Positions 23,619 to 36,110 of a stretch of 64,000 bases of DNA are shown piece by piece. Location: assembly GCA_030248295.1 (NCBI GenBank), contig JASANH010001213.1, positions 558,001-622,000 on the forward strand, written 5' to 3'. Each line of letters starts with the position of its first letter. The first letter of the stretch is position 1. The position numbers were made by a program, and so were the translations under genes. This DNA comes from Mesodorylaimus sp. YZB2_4. Lineage: Eukaryota > Nematoda > Enoplea > Dorylaimida > Dorylaimidae. The notes under the pieces were generated by a model. That model was not told the origin of the DNA. It saw only the letters and a program-made list of their open reading frames with translations, and did not search any database.

Positions 23619-25160
23619 TGCTTAGCTTTACACTTTCGTTTTGCGGCTACTGATTGCTAACTGGTTCAGCGTGGGTGAAAGAAAACTGTATCAATTAAGA
23701 TATAACCAGTGTAGATCTAGGAGCTTGTTATTGTAACGGCATACGACGATGACAGCAAATTGTGTAAGTGCTGCTTTTATCTAAAACCGAAATTTTTAAG
23801 CCTGTGGAGTAAACAAACATCCAAAGTTTCTTACCAAGCGGCAATATGATTTGCTTGCGGGTATATCGACCCTTCCACCAACAACTGTGCACAAGAGAAA
23901 AAAAACGGATATACGAAAAATTAACAAATTTGAAAATTTCAATGAATAAAGTCGGTTTTCGAAAAGTACAGTCAAAGCTTTATGAAACCGAAATGTCCGA
24001 AAAACGCAATTTAGCCAACGTTAGGGTGGTCGCTCTCGATGCCCGTAATGCCAGTGCACTTTCTCAGATTCCATAAAAGTCTTTAAATTAGATATCGACG
24101 TCAAATCGGCGCCAGGTTTTCACAGTTCACAAATAAAACAACATACGGCCAACAAAAAGGCCTTAGACAAAAGAATATATATCGGTTCTTTTATCAAAAT
24201 AATATTGAACAGTAGTTCGAAACCAACGAGCAGAAGCCGCCGACTACCAATGGGACAAAAATACACTGACGCGTTTCCGTGCAGAAAACGTTGCTTATAG
24301 GCAGAGGGGATAGGTCGCGCGTTGCGCAAGAGGCTGACTTATCGATTAAAGGTGCGCACTGGCTGGACGTGGAATGCAGACTACTTACTGCAAATCGGAA
24401 TCAGTTGCCTGGGCGACAAGGGAGAAAGGGAGCACCATCTATTGCGAGCGAGTGTGGACAAGCGGTGAGTCATAGAGCAGAACGAGAGAATCATGTGATG
24501 TTTGTGAACGCATGCCTTACTACGAGTGTCGCTTGTTTTTTTTAGGACATGTAGGAACAAGTAGAGGCGCTGGTCTTTGTGGATCATACGCATAAAGCAT
24601 AATACTGTAACGTTACAGTACATTAGGACCAAAATTGTATCGACATCTATGCGGGCCATGCACTCGCGCTGACTGACGTGAGTCATGTTTACTAGGGAGA
24701 TGACACCCACGGCATGGTGAAAACATGGAGTCATGTGACATGTTTGCGATTGCTGGTGCAACTGATGTGTGGGAACAGCAGCACCAGGCCATGGCTGCGG
24801 CAGACTCACCTATCCCGCAGTTTTTCAAAAGCATGCGCAAAAAATGCTTGTGCATACCATATTTGGCGTATGGCGCTTTTTTGCAATGGGCACAAAGTGG
24901 AGCGTCCGTCGAAACTAGTTCAGACGCTTGTTACTTTGGTATTTGATTAAAATAACAAAGATTCTCAATAACGCAAAATTGTCATAAGCGAACGAAGGTT
25001 GTCTCCTGCAGGAGTCCGATGCGCAGCGATTGTTTCTAGAGAGCCGACGCCCATCTTGACACCAGAGGCGTTATTGATCTCGGTCTTTCTCAAGGCTTCT
25101 TATCCTCAGTTCCCTCATAGGTTTGTATTTGTATTGGCACTGAGCTTGCATCAAAAAATC
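23619..25160. other. Intergenic between divergent AdoMetDC and FKBP12
   Basis: The two genes are divergently transcribed from this 1.5-kb region, which must hold both promoters. Short frames (23846-24076, 24714-24950, both +) have no recognisable domains. No obvious TATA box was seen. Confidence 0.4.
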
Positions 25161-26588
25161 ATGGGCGTCGAGGTTCAAACTATTCAAGAGGGAGATGGTG
25201 AGTGTTCGCTTTGATAGAGAAATGAGATTACTTTGCTGCATTCACTTGTTAGGGTCAGTGAAATTTGGGCGGTAGCAAAATCAATCAATGTAAACTTTTC
25301 TTTAATACATACTATAACCTGTTTTCTTTGAGAATATACACGCCCTCCACGTTACCGCATAGGCCGCGTGTTCATACATTCCCAAAGAAAATAGTACAGT
25401 CGAGTCCGCTTAGTATCACCAGCGGGAAGAAAATGTGACAATATCCGGACTGTTTAAACCGAAGTACACACTAAAACGGCCAAAACTTTACTGTTCTGAG
25501 TTTTATCACCTTTTTGTGACCATTTTCGTATATTCCTAAACTTATGAAAGACGCAACGCTTTTCAGACAGTTTCTGTAATCAAAGGAACTTAAACTTACG
25601 AGAATCATCGAATGAAAGCTGAAGCATAAGGTTCCCCGCCCCTAAATATACGCGTTTTCTTGCGAGAAACCCTAATTTTCGACGATTTTGCGCTTTTTCC
25701 AGACTGCCAAGACTATAAATATGACTTTTTTTAAAACTAATTACTCTTGGCCACGAAATTTATGTAACACGCGAACTGGGCTGAATTCAGTGTGATAATA
25801 AGCGAACTCAAAATACATACAAAGTAGAGGGCGAAAATTCGGGACTTTGAAAACCTGTGATAATAACCGAAGTGTGACATTATCCGGTGTGACTATAAGT
25901 GGACTCGACTGTATGTAGGTAGCGGTTTTGTGTTTGGCTTTACTAGGAAATCAATTGATCAATCGATAGAGCTTCGCTCAAACTAGTATCGCTGTCATTC
26001 GATAATCACAATCAGGCCAACTTGTTCGATGCGAAGTTATCCTTGCCCAATTAGTGAAAGTTGTGTTGAGCCATAGATAGGCCATGCGATGCCACGCCGA
26101 GCTGGAGCTCCTAGTTCCACTTACTAAATCAATCTGCAAGGAAAAGCAACTTGCACTGACTGAAATTCTTGTGCACTAGGAGTACTATGAATGGAATATT
26201 TCGAGCCGTTCCCGATTGAATCATTGCTTTAGGTGCCACATTTCCCAAGGCTGGTCAACTTGTCGAAGTGCACTACACTGGCACTTTGGAAAATGGCAAG
26301 AAATTCGACTCGTCCCGCGATCGTGGTTCGCCCTTCTCGTTCCGTCTGGGACAAGGCGCGGTGATCAAAGGCTGGGATGAAGGCGTGGCCAAGGTTTGTC
26401 ACGTTTGTGACCATAACATTAGAGGGACCTCTTACTAGCAGGCCTCTATCCTTTTCCAGCTAAGCTTAGGACAACGAGCTAAACTGATCTGCTCGCCCGA
26501 GTACGCTTACGGCGCCAAAGGAATTCCTGGAGTCATCCCACCAAATTCGACGTTGATATTCGACGTGGAGTTGTTGAAAATTCATTAA
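25161..26588 (+). CDS. FKBP1A: FKBP12-type peptidyl-prolyl cis-trans isomerase
   Basis: Cytosolic prolyl isomerase that binds FK506 and rapamycin and regulates calcium-release channels and TGF-beta type I receptors in animals. Three exons, 25161-25197, 26233-26393 and 26460-26588, with GT-AG introns, give exactly 108 codons plus stop, the family's standard length. The start [13 protein letters not shown] matches the family N-terminus. Pocket residues are visible: HYTG (Tyr26), KKFDSSRDR (Phe36, Asp37), FSF (Phe46), VIKGWDEGV (Val55, Ile56, Trp59), EYAYG (Tyr82), and FDVELLK at the end (Phe99). A pogo-like MITE (25397-25911) lies inside the 1-kb first intron. All signs point to a working gene. 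Confidence 0.97.
25397..25911. mobile_element. Pogo/Tc1-like MITE in FKBP12 intron 1
   Basis: A 515-bp element flanked by TA (25395-25396 and 25912-25913). Terminal inverted repeats start CAGTCGAGTCC at both ends, and similarity extends inward with GTGACA...ATCCGG motifs. TA target sites and a CAGTCGAGTCC-type end are typical of pogo/Tigger elements. No transposase. A diverged, shortened relative lies at 55930-56259. Confidence 0.75.
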
Positions 26589-26999
26589 TCAACAAGTCAA
26601 GAAATCAGTATTTGACAAATTACACTCCTAGCTTTCAGCCAGTACTATCCAAAATTCAGGATACCGTTGTTATTGAGGCAATAGTACTTTTCATTGATTT
26701 TTTGTTAATCGTGTCGATTTCATAATAGTGTCGCGCTATCGGATTTTTTAGCTTTCTCTATTTTACATCGAACCAAACTTCTAAATTCCAAATCGCTATA
26801 ATCGTGTCGCTTCGCAATATTTACCGCGCATGTTGTGCTGTTGCAAGTTTCCATGTTTGTTACGCTTTCTCGCACTTGCATTAGATGAATAGTAATGAAG
26901 CAAAGACAGCACCTTTTGTAAGTGTTATCACATCGCGAAAGGTGCTGGCAGAAATCGTAATTAACATTCTGCTTTGGCATTCGGCAGCATGCCATGTAC
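26589..26999. other. FKBP12 3' flank
   Basis: 3' UTR and spacer; the minus-strand frame at 26720-27220 has no recognisable domain. Confidence 0.35.
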
Positions 27000-27205
27000 G
27001 TTGGAGAGACCTGCATTGAAGAAGATATGGTGGAGAGCGCACGATCTCGGAATCCTTCCAGGCAGACGTAGGAGGCTGACACGTCAACCCGAGTTTTTGG
27101 CTCGGCTGGAGATGCGAAGTCGAGGCGAGCGAGGGCAACTAATGATGTACGCAGTGACCAGTCAACTACCCTAACCTCGTCAGGCCAAACACACCTATTC
27201 CACAC
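27000..27205 (+). mobile_element. Diverged SINE family 1 copy
   Basis: Retains 'gacacgtcaacccgag', 'caggccaaacacacct' and intervening blocks in the order seen at 15520-15830, but with many differences. Confidence 0.45.
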
Positions 27206-27236
27206 CTCACGCACACACAAATATTAGCCGTACTTC

Positions 27237-28247
27237 AAGCTATACCAGCAGGGATAGGGGGGTAACCTTGAAGAGGACGAGAGTGCTGCGATATGCAGTC
27301 CCTATGCAAAATAAGGTTGGCATACTTCATTTTGCTCAGATCCGTATCATTATAAGAAAAAATGCGAAAATCGAATTTTTGGAGAAAGTTGAATTGCACG
27401 CACTTCGCGCGCTTATGCCTGTGATGCGCAGGATAGCAGAATACTGTAATCGCAACGATTTTTATTAGTAGCATTGGTAAAAAATCGGCGGGGGTATTTT
27501 CTTCTTAACTTCTTTGAGATTTTACAATGTCTGATCTTTCGCCGAAAATGTGTTGGTCAAAAATAATGTGGCATATTTGTACATTTGGTAACGCTCCCAT
27601 TTTTGTGTTGGAACTGTAAGGGCTCAATGGCAAGAAAATAAACTTTCAAACAATGAACTGAAAAGGAGAGGCGCGATAATTTTTTTTGACGTCTGAATAT
27701 TAATACAAAAAATACTTGAGAGAAAATTTGGCAAAGCAGATAAATTAAAGCAGATGTATTCCTCCTGCTAAAGCAAGTAAGTATCGTATTTTGCCGAAAT
27801 TATCCGTAGAGAATCAATACATATTTCGAACTAAAAAATTATATCCTCCCATTTAAAATTACCCCTAGAAGAAACAGTTGGGCTTGGGAACTAAAAATTG
27901 TCAAGTTGTGGCACACTTTTCACCAACTTTCTTTCTGATTTTATTCCATAAGATCGATTACGCTGTTAAATCTCGGAGACAGTAAGAAAAAAAAGCTCCT
28001 ACCAATTTTTTTACCAATGTTGATGAAAATTGTTGCGGTTGCAGTACTCTGCTATCCCGCGCATCACACACAAAAGCGCGCGAAGTGCGTGCAATTTAAC
28101 TTTCTCCGAAAATTCAATATTTGCATTTTGAAAACAATGATGCGGATCTGAGCAAAATGAAGTATGCCAACCTTATTTTACATGGGGACCGCATATCACA
28201 GCGTTATCACCTTCTTCAAGGATACCGGCCCCTTGCTAGCATAGCTT
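27237..28247. mobile_element. Foldback-type element with 250-bp inverted repeats
   Basis: Arms at 27237-27486 and 27999-28247 are reverse complements with moderate divergence; for example 'ataaggttggcatacttcat' on the left faces 'atgaagtatgccaaccttat' on the right. The roughly 510-bp core is AT-rich and non-coding. Long inverted repeats fit a MULE or foldback element; no convincing target duplication was seen. Confidence 0.7.
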
Positions 28248-28835
28248 GCAGTTCGCAAGTAAGTATTTCCTGGAAGTTTGCTGCTGGGAAGATAATTTTG
28301 GATTACGCTGATGGACGAGTGAGAGGAAAGCACAATGGAGAAGGGGACTCGAAGATTGGAATGCTTGAAACAGAATGAGTATAACAATCATGGTAGTGTT
28401 CGAAAGACCGGGTTTTTTCCCCCCCCACCCCCCCCTCCCCAACCCAAAAAAATCTCTCCCCCTCTAAAAAAAATAAATTTTCTCCTCTTCCCCCCTTCTC
28501 TAAATTTCAAAAATTTCATGTCTGACCGGTAAGCCACAAATTTCGATTAGATATCGATCTTTGCACCCGACAGTGATCAGGCAAGCTAATCGCTTAGTCG
28601 TAGCCGATATCATATAGAGCAGTGATCATGCAAGTGCTCTCAATGTGCCTTTTAATGGGGAATTTCACATCCTCATTGAAAGGGACAGGGTATGTCAAAC
28701 AAGACAGACTAAAAGTCGGTGAGCAGCGAGTTTACAAGGGACCGCACAGAGACATGGCCGTATCGACCAACTGGCATCTAGGTCTATGGCATATGCAAAT
28801 GATAAAGGACAGACAGACCTGTTAGTAGGACACCC
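28248..28835. other. Spacer with suspicious C/A-homopolymer tract
   Basis: 28418-28510 is a run of C, A and T homopolymers unlike its surroundings and may be low-quality sequence. No gene is seen. Confidence 0.4.
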
Positions 28836-29550
28836 GTATGGCAATGTCGAAAAATCGTCCAAAACGACCCGCTTGTCCTACGTGACTCTACAGTTTTTTC
28901 CGACAAACTGTAATCACTGTCTTGTCCCAGGACTTCGCTCGATCCGCTGGATAACTACTTCGTCCTCGAGCCGAGATTGATCTTTCACGAAGGCGATAAC
29001 TTTAGCCTTCATTTTTCAAAGTTGATGGTCGCCGATATTTCGTGGTTGATGGCGAAGCCCTTGACTTTGATCAGCACCATCAGTTTTTTATGTCTTGTGC
29101 TCCAGATCAGCATTCCGTAATGATTTGGACCGCCTGATACGAATTCAACAATGTAGCTGCCTCGACGATAGTCTTTTTCCAATTTATCTGTCATTTCACC
29201 GACACCGAGCCCATTTAGATATTTTCCTACCCCAACTGCTAAAAGTATGATCTTGTACACGATTGAATCAGTGTCAAAGTATAAGACCCGCCGGTCAAGT
29301 TGCTCCAAATAACTGAATAATTTTAGTCAAGCTTGCGCAGTCGTGAAGGCCGCAATCACCGTGCTAGTGTTGGCCAAAACGTCCACGAACTCGTCATCCT
29401 GTTCGTGCGTAACCGCCACCATGCCCATTTATGACGCGACCTTGCTTCGTCACCACTGCCAGATTAAAAACAGTTTTAAAAAACTTTTGGGGGTCAGTAA
29501 AATATTCGGTTCTTGGCAGATTGCTGCGCTGTCCAAATTTTCCCCAAAAG

Positions 29551-29605
29551 CTAAAAAAGAAATGAAATCAGTGACTAAAAAGAGTGATGGCTGGTAAGAA
29601 CATAC
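29551..29605 (-). other. Spliceosomal intron inside polymerase motif B (copy 1)
   Basis: A 55-nt GTATGT...TTTTTTAG interval that splits the Ser codon of the invariant LMLNS|FWGKFG motif. Removing it restores the motif in frame. The same interval is present at 35332-35386 in copy 2. Confidence 0.75.
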
Positions 29606-29987
29606 CTGTTCAACATTAGTTTGGCCAGCGTACGCAGTCCAGCGTTCTTTTCCATGTGGTCTGCCCTAAGCTCGATGCCTTCTCTGTCTAACCGAGCTCT
29701 GAGGAAGGCCTCCCTTTCTTCTTGTGTAGTCACTCCTTCAGGCAAGCCATCCGCCTAAGCAAGAAATTCTGTAATCACTGTCCATGTAATGACTCACTGA
29801 TTACTCCAAACTGAGCCTCATACTTCCTCTTTCATTCGCAGAAAATCGTTAATGTATTCGGCAAAGAGCCCGCCCGATTTGGTCGTGGGATCGTATTTTC
29901 TGCTCTCTTTAAAATTCCACACTTCGAACTTCTCCAAGATAAGGTAACCGACTTCCAGGGGCTTTCTTCACCTCCAAGCTCACCCAT

Positions 29988-30228
29988 TTTTTTTTTTTTA
30001 ACAAGTAATATGTTTATTAGACATAAAGCAAAATATAAGTTCCACAAAAAACCGAAAGCATCATAGCCTTATTCACATTTTATCATATTATCACGCCTTC
30101 TCCTTCTACCCACCCCATTCTCCAAAAGTCATGATGCCTGTTTCCCTGGCACTGGAAGACCTATCCTCAAATGCTAACAAGAGACAAGGGAAAAAAAAAA
30201 AAAAATACCCACAAATCAATATGCTATA
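29988..30228 (-). mobile_element. 5'-truncated LINE 3' end inserted in the polymerase relic
   Basis: Minus strand: the 3' end of the same LINE family as 57504-60097, with a 12-nt poly(A) (poly-T at 29988-29999). Flanked by an 8-bp target duplication TCACCCAT (29980-29987 and 30229-30236). Only about 240 bp inserted. The polymerase frame resumes on both sides of the insertion. Confidence 0.85.
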
Positions 30229-30382
30229 TCACCCATGCCCCATCAAAGGCCCGTTCTTGATTATCATGCTGGCATGGTTCGGTTTGACGACTGTTGACAC
30301 AGGCCGCACATAGTGGAAACGTGAGCTTTCCGCCAGAACGATACGGAAGCACTGGATGATAGATATTCATGGGCGGCAAAAT

Positions 30383-32441
30383 CTAAAAATAGTGCATACA
30401 GTGCGCTTTCTACTGTAAACCAGTAAATGCTCACAAAACCAACTCTCACTTTGCACTTAATCAGCCCCAGGTATGGCAGTTATAAGCTCGTCGTGAGCTA
30501 AAGAAGCAGAGACATAAAATATGTGCATGTGTATGAGGCACAGTAACTCGTGTGGGTACTGATTGATGACGCAACGAGCAAAGAAGACAGCCTGCAGGCC
30601 CTTTCGACTGAAAAATGATAAGACAAGTAGAGGTCGCTCCTGGCCTTTTGGCGGCGGCGATTACCGTGTGCGGCAGGACATAAGGATTTTTGTCGAAAAT
30701 AATCGAACTCCCAGCGTGCAAGCAAAATTTGATCTGACCGCTGGGCTCGAAGGTTACGGTCGACATTACATAGCAATCGTTTGCGCCAATCATACCCTGG
30801 TTTCCTGGCTGATTATTTTATGATCAAAGCAAATCTGAGCATTCTCCTGGGCATTTCCCTTCTGAGTTTTTTGCTTTACTCATGTATGATTGAGTGTGTG
30901 TGTTATTCTACGCATCATCCTACACCGTATAACATAATATATATCTTGGTTATGCATTTATTTCATGGCGCACTGATTGTACATCACTTTATTGGCTGCA
31001 GCTATAACCACGGACGCTCGAGTGCGTTAGCCGCGCTGTGGGGCACAACAATAAGGCCGCGAACGAATAAGTGAAGCTGTTTCTGTTCATTTACCCGCCA
31101 CTTTTAAATGCACTTGAATATCCTTAGTCGTGGTAAAATAGCACAGAAGCATGATATAGCTAGGGAGTTGACGCCCTGATTATTTGACGCCAGAAAGCCT
31201 TTGCGCTGTTCTCCTGATGCGGCCTCTTCAAGCATGAGACGCGAATTTCATCTCGTGTAAGTGCTCTAGGGGACATAGTCAGGGTAACTTTCAGGATAAC
31301 ACTGCAGCCTGCTCCAAACACAACAGTCTCTGTTTTTCCGCATCTTTACCTCTTGAGCGAATTCAGTTTGCAGGAGAAGTACGCAACGCAACAGCACAAG
31401 GAACGATGCAAGAGCGCAACACAGCACAACACAACACTAGAGCACAACACACGAAAACATAAGAAACGATAAGCCTGGCCGCGAGTAGAGTTAGAGCGCA
31501 CCCATCAGAACGGGACGCCAAACGCCAATCCGTATGTCAGGCTAACAGCGTGTCGAAATTATTGCTCATAGGTTTGTAGGCTATAATCAAATTCATAAAA
31601 GATTACCCAACAAATCAATGAAAACATGATAATAGATATACAGTATGCAGTGGGAACATTACGACGCTGCGCTATTACTTACACATATATACGTACACTG
31701 AAGCCTATTCGCTCTTGTAGGGCAGCCTTTTAGACGCTCCAAGCAATGAAATTCGAGTCGCGATTGAAGATACATTGAAGAAATGATGTGTAAGTGGTAA
31801 GTATGAAAATATTTAAAATTCAAATTCAATGCTGCTTGTAATGTTTTTACTGCATTTTGCTTGACTATCATACTTGATTCTCTGCTAGGTCTGGGTAACT
31901 GCACAATGATATTGATAATTACTTGGCGTATGTTTGGAAAAGTCACAACTCAGCTCACAAAGTCTTGCTTTAGTCGCTTTCAGTACATTATAATTTGTTC
32001 TGCTTCACAGCAACGCCTTGATCACGAGCATGATGCCTATAAATGTAGCGGTAGAATTCTCTGCGTTCACTCGGGACAAAGGCTCCAACTAAACAAACAA
32101 ATTCTAAACAAATTTATTCCTCTAAAAATTGTCTAATTTGAGATTTGAACAATGAACTGTAATCAGTGCGACATTGGCGAGGAATGAGCAATCCACGTTG
32201 TTTTCTTCACACAATGATAACTGAAAATTTTTATTCGGCATTCCGTCATTGACTGATTATTCCTCTTATAAACACTCAAATATTCAGAACGCTTTTGAAT
32301 TGGAGTTTCAATTTTTTGCATACCTTAATACTGACTGCGAATATCCCGCACGTGATTGCCAGATCCTACTCCTAACCCAAACGAATTATGTGCTTTGTGC
32401 CCTCCGGAAATAGAAGGCAAAAGATCGTAAAAAGATTCTGA
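30383..32441. other. No supported gene
   Basis: Contains frames at 30461-30823 on both strands without recognisable domains, and an AACAC/ACGCAAC-rich stretch near 31380-31460. More upstream polymerase exons might lie here but I could not recognise them. Confidence 0.35.
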
Positions 32442-33501
32442 TCACACATTGAAGTCATAGTGGATGCAGTCTTGTTCACTGGGGAACGCTGCCGATACGC
32501 TGGGACAACTGGGGCATACGTCTGCTGCTGACCACGTGAACAATTCACAAATGCTCCCGCAAGTTGTCAAATTTTGGACATAGTTGAAGCTACGACACCA
32601 AACTCGTTGCGTGCAGGCGTTGGCGCAATGTTGAGGTTGAAGCGCTGGAAAGGATTCATTTGGTGTTTCTGTCAGGCACACGCCGCTTTTATTGAAACTT
32701 TGTTGATGAGCTAAATAATTAAAATATTAAATAATCCAACAAAGTGACTAAAAATTTCGACATACTGTTCAAGTAGCAGAGTATCTGTCGAGAGAAGCTA
32801 GCACATTTATCATCCGCCAATATACTTGGACTACCAACAATAATCTTGAGACAATATTCGTCGTTTGAGGAGTCATTTTCGTCGCATACGCGGTGCTTAA
32901 TCCACGAGCTGGCAGCATTTATCGGTGGCGAGTTCTTTGCTGTCCGTGTGCTGTACCAATGAGTTGTATTTTGGGCTGTCTCACAAGCAATGGCTCCATC
33001 CACACCAGTATCGCGTCTTAGAGCAATCCACACCTGTTTTGCCACCATGGTTTTCTAAAATGATAGACAAAGGCATGACGTTAAAGAAAAGCATACTGTA
33101 TTTAAATTCGCAATTTCTCAAATAAACCTTGACCGCTGTACCGCGTTTTAGAGATTTCTCTGATGCGCAAGTTGTGGTGCTAACCCACCTACCTTCATCC
33201 AAGCCTCTAGGGCGTCGAATTCAATTCCAGTGTGTATTTGTGCCAGCTGTCCACCCTTCTGCTCGCAGCTGCTCCAGGAGTTGTCCCATGTCGACGCAGG
33301 TAGAACAAAAAAGCATCGAGCGCCAATCACCAGCCCGTTCAGTTGATCACATCCTGCTAGGTTCGGATTCTGCCCCTCCGTTTTTCCTATATAAACCAAA
33401 TGTCCTATGTACGTACTGTACTCTATGTGTAACCGCCTGAGCTCACCTAGAAACTTTTCCAAAATAAGGAGCAAGCTAACAAATTTAATGCCCCACGCCA
33501 T
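32442..33501 (-). CDS. Secreted C-type lectin-like protein with PAN/Apple-like C-terminus
   Basis: Four exons (minus): 33501-33447, 33386-33193, 33054-32766, 32710-32442; all introns are GT-AG and in phase, giving 268 residues. The N-terminal MAWGIKFVSLLLIL is a signal peptide. The C-type lectin fold is visible: CDQ...ARCFFV, then WSSCEQKGGQLAQI (second cysteine and helix 2), VWIALRRD, and EYCLKI...DDKC...ILCYL with the last cysteines. The usual WND calcium ligand is replaced (LADDKC), so sugar binding is uncertain. The last exon has an eight-cysteine tail with CLTETP, HCANACTQRVWCRSFNY and CGSICELF, the pattern of a PAN/Apple module. Probably an extracellular recognition or immune-type protein. 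It lies between the two polymerase relics but is itself intact. Confidence 0.8.
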
Positions 33502-35302
33502 ATTCGCCTTCTGAAGCTTGTCCAATGGATTCACGTTTTTGAATAGCAGCGAATACGCGACGCGTGAGTTTTTGTCCGCTTTCCATAAATGTGTCCGCCC
33601 AACCAATATCTTTCTTCTCAACTCAAAAAAGGCGAAGACGATAGTCCTAGCAACTGCAACGAAGTTTTGTCACTGAATGATGAGGTCATGTCTAGGTGAT
33701 AGTTTGACTAAGCTCATTTGCATACCTAGTGGGTCCTACCCATCGTGCGCCACTTGATATAATATAACATTCCTGCATCTCTAGACTGAGAATACCTTTT
33801 CCCACTCTCCATAGTTCGGATCACCACTATATGGTCCCTGAAGGGACGGACACTAGCAACAGTGATGGTCTAGTGAATAGGGAAGGCAGCTGGCCTGGAG
33901 ACCCAACGGCACGAGACACCGTCAGGACTACATCCAGAGCGTGCTTAATTAATCTTTAAAGAGGAGAGCGAAATACGGTAATCCAATGTGCGCAAGAACA
34001 GGAGCCGCATGGCACAATATCAGGAATACAGTGCGATGCGAAGGAGCTTTATTGAGGGATTCCGGTTATAAGCAGCTCTGCAGTATTTGACCTTCTGTCA
34101 GTTTTCTAACAGGCATACGATAAAAGTCAGTTCAGGGAAATGTTTCGACTATAAACATATATAAAAGTTATATAATATACACATAATATAAGCTATATAA
34201 GTTATGTATATGATAAAAGTTTTTATAATATATACATGTGCGTAAGTTGCTGTTCTACAGTATGAGCGATCTGCTATCGGCAGAAAATCGCAAGTCGATA
34301 GAACGATTGGCAAAGTGATACCAAAATGCTAAAATATGACCATCATGGACACCAAAAAATACCCTCGTGGCCGACTGGAGGTTCACTGTATCTATATATC
34401 TATGCATTTAGCTACTTATTCTATAAAATCAGGCGGCTTGAGCCTTTACTCTTTTGCTCATGGGTCTTGTGGAATCGTGAGCCAAAAGACGCGAATAACC
34501 GCGACCCCGCAACAGCCTCGTTACTGCTGCTAGGAGCATCGCCGACACCATTTCTGTGTACCAGAGGACATATTGGTTCAGCCAGTGGACACCTTGATCA
34601 CAAGCGCATGAAAAATTCACGCTGCTTTTCATCAGCCCACTTGGCCATTCCACAAATTTTCAAAGGTAAAAATTGTAAGAAGTGTTTTGTTAGGTGGACT
34701 TGTAAGACGCTGTCTGTAGCTTCCCCAGAGCTATTGCGAAATACAAAGGCAACCCAAGCTAGAGAGCGGTCGATTGCTAGCCACCTGGCGGGATCACGCA
34801 CGAAATAAGCACTCACTAGCACACACAAAGCAATAAATGACCAGTTACTCATGAGCGGGGCTGACAGGAAACAGGAAGCAGGCTAGACAGGCTGACTAGG
34901 GTGCGGCCACAGGGCGGCAGACAAGAAACCAGGTCACGTCACTGGCGTACATCCAATGAAGGGGGGGGGAGGGTCTCCCTGGCATAGAAAAGAGTACTTT
35001 AAATGGCATAAGCTGAGGCACTCATTGACATGGAATAATGAATTTCTCAACAGTAAACCCATCACAGACCCTTCGAGTCATACAAGCAGAGTCTTATTCA
35101 TTCTTCAATTACATTATGGAATGATGTGCCTTTAGACATTGCATGGGGACCTTATTCATGATTTCGCACTCATTAGACATTAGGCATGATTTTGCGAAAT
35201 ATGACGTTTATTTGACTTATGTTTTCAAATTTGTGTTTCTTGGTACTCGAGTGCACTGTCAAGTGTTTGATCAATGAATAAAGAATGATGATGATGATGA
35301 TG
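33502..35302. other. Possible small secreted ORF; otherwise no supported gene
   Basis: A minus-strand frame at 34852-34598 begins MSNWSFIALCVLVSAYF, a possible signal peptide, and could be exon 1 of a secreted protein, but I could not assemble further exons. 34140-34250 is TA-rich. A (GAT)n run at 35285-35302 marks the edge of the polymerase duplicate. Confidence 0.25.
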
Positions 35303-36110
35303 CGTACGCTGGCCAAACTAATGTTGAACAGGTATGTTCTTACCAGCCATCACTCTTTTTAGTCACTGATTTCATTTCTTTTTTAGCTTTTGGGGAAAAT
35401 TTGGACAGCGCAGCAATCTGCCAAGAACCGAATATTTTACTGACCCCCAAAAGTTTTTTAAAACTGTTTTTAATCTGGCAGTGGTGACGAAGCAAGGTCG
35501 CGTCATAAATGGGCATGGTGGCGGTTACGCACGAACAGGATGACGAGTTCGTGGACGTTTTGGCCAACACTAGCACGGTGATTGCGGCCTTCACGACTGC
35601 GCAAGCTTGACTAAAATTATTCAGTTATTTGGAGCAACTTAACCGGCGGGTCTTATACTTTGACACTGATTCGATCGTGTGCAAGATCATACTTTTAGCA
35701 GTTGGGGTAGGAAAATATCTAAATGGGCTCGGTGTCGGTGAAATGACAGATGAATTGGAAAAAGACATGGTCCAGGCAGCTACATCGTTGAATTCGTATC
35801 AGGCGGTGTAACGCATTACGGAATGCTGATCTGGAGCGCAAGACATAAAAAACTGATGGTGCTGATCAAAGTCAAGGGCTTCGCCATCAACCACGAAATA
35901 TCGGCGACCATCAACTTTGAAAAATGAAGGCTGAAGATATCGCCTTCGTGAAAGATCAAACTCGGCTCGAGGACGAAGTTGTTATCCAGCGGATCGAGCG
36001 AAGCCCTGGGGACAAGACAGTGATTACAGTTTGTCGGAAAAAACTGTACAGAGTCACGTAGGACAAGCGGGTCGTTTTGGACGATTTTTCGACATGGCCC
36101 TACGGGTATT
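35303..36110 (+). pseudogene. Polinton/Maverick-type DNA polymerase B relic, copy 2
   Basis: Plus-strand inverted duplicate of 29640-28840. It keeps the 55-nt intron in motif B (35332-35386), motif C (YFDTDS at about 35659-35676) and the C-terminal DKRVVLDD block. It shares with copy 1 both the frameshift after motif B and the TGA before motif C, and has its own 1-base loss after ELEKD (about 35767). It begins abruptly after a GAT repeat, so sequence upstream of motif B is missing. Confidence 0.82.

Larger units (their letters stand above)
28836..30382 (-). pseudogene. Polinton/Maverick-type protein-primed DNA polymerase B relic, copy 1
   Basis: Minus-strand fragments of a family B DNA polymerase of the Polinton/Maverick (virus-like transposon) type, running 30382 to 28836. 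In order: a segment with YHPVLPYR and GKLTFPLC (acceptor at 30383), a region matching the family up to the thumb, motif B split by a 55-nt intron (29605-29551), motif C (YFDTDS near 29280-29265), the KLMVLIKVKGF region and a C-terminal DKRVVLDD...LPYG block. It is broken by a 5'-truncated LINE (29988-30228), a frameshift just after motif B, and a TGA where related enzymes have a sense codon before motif C. No integrase, ATPase or capsid genes are nearby, so it is an isolated remnant. The region 29640-28840 is repeated inverted at 35303-36110. Confidence 0.82.

Noticed and set aside
34326..34808. 160-codon plus-strand ORF
   Set aside because: No domain, no splice context and low-complexity start; the opposite strand has a better signal-like start.
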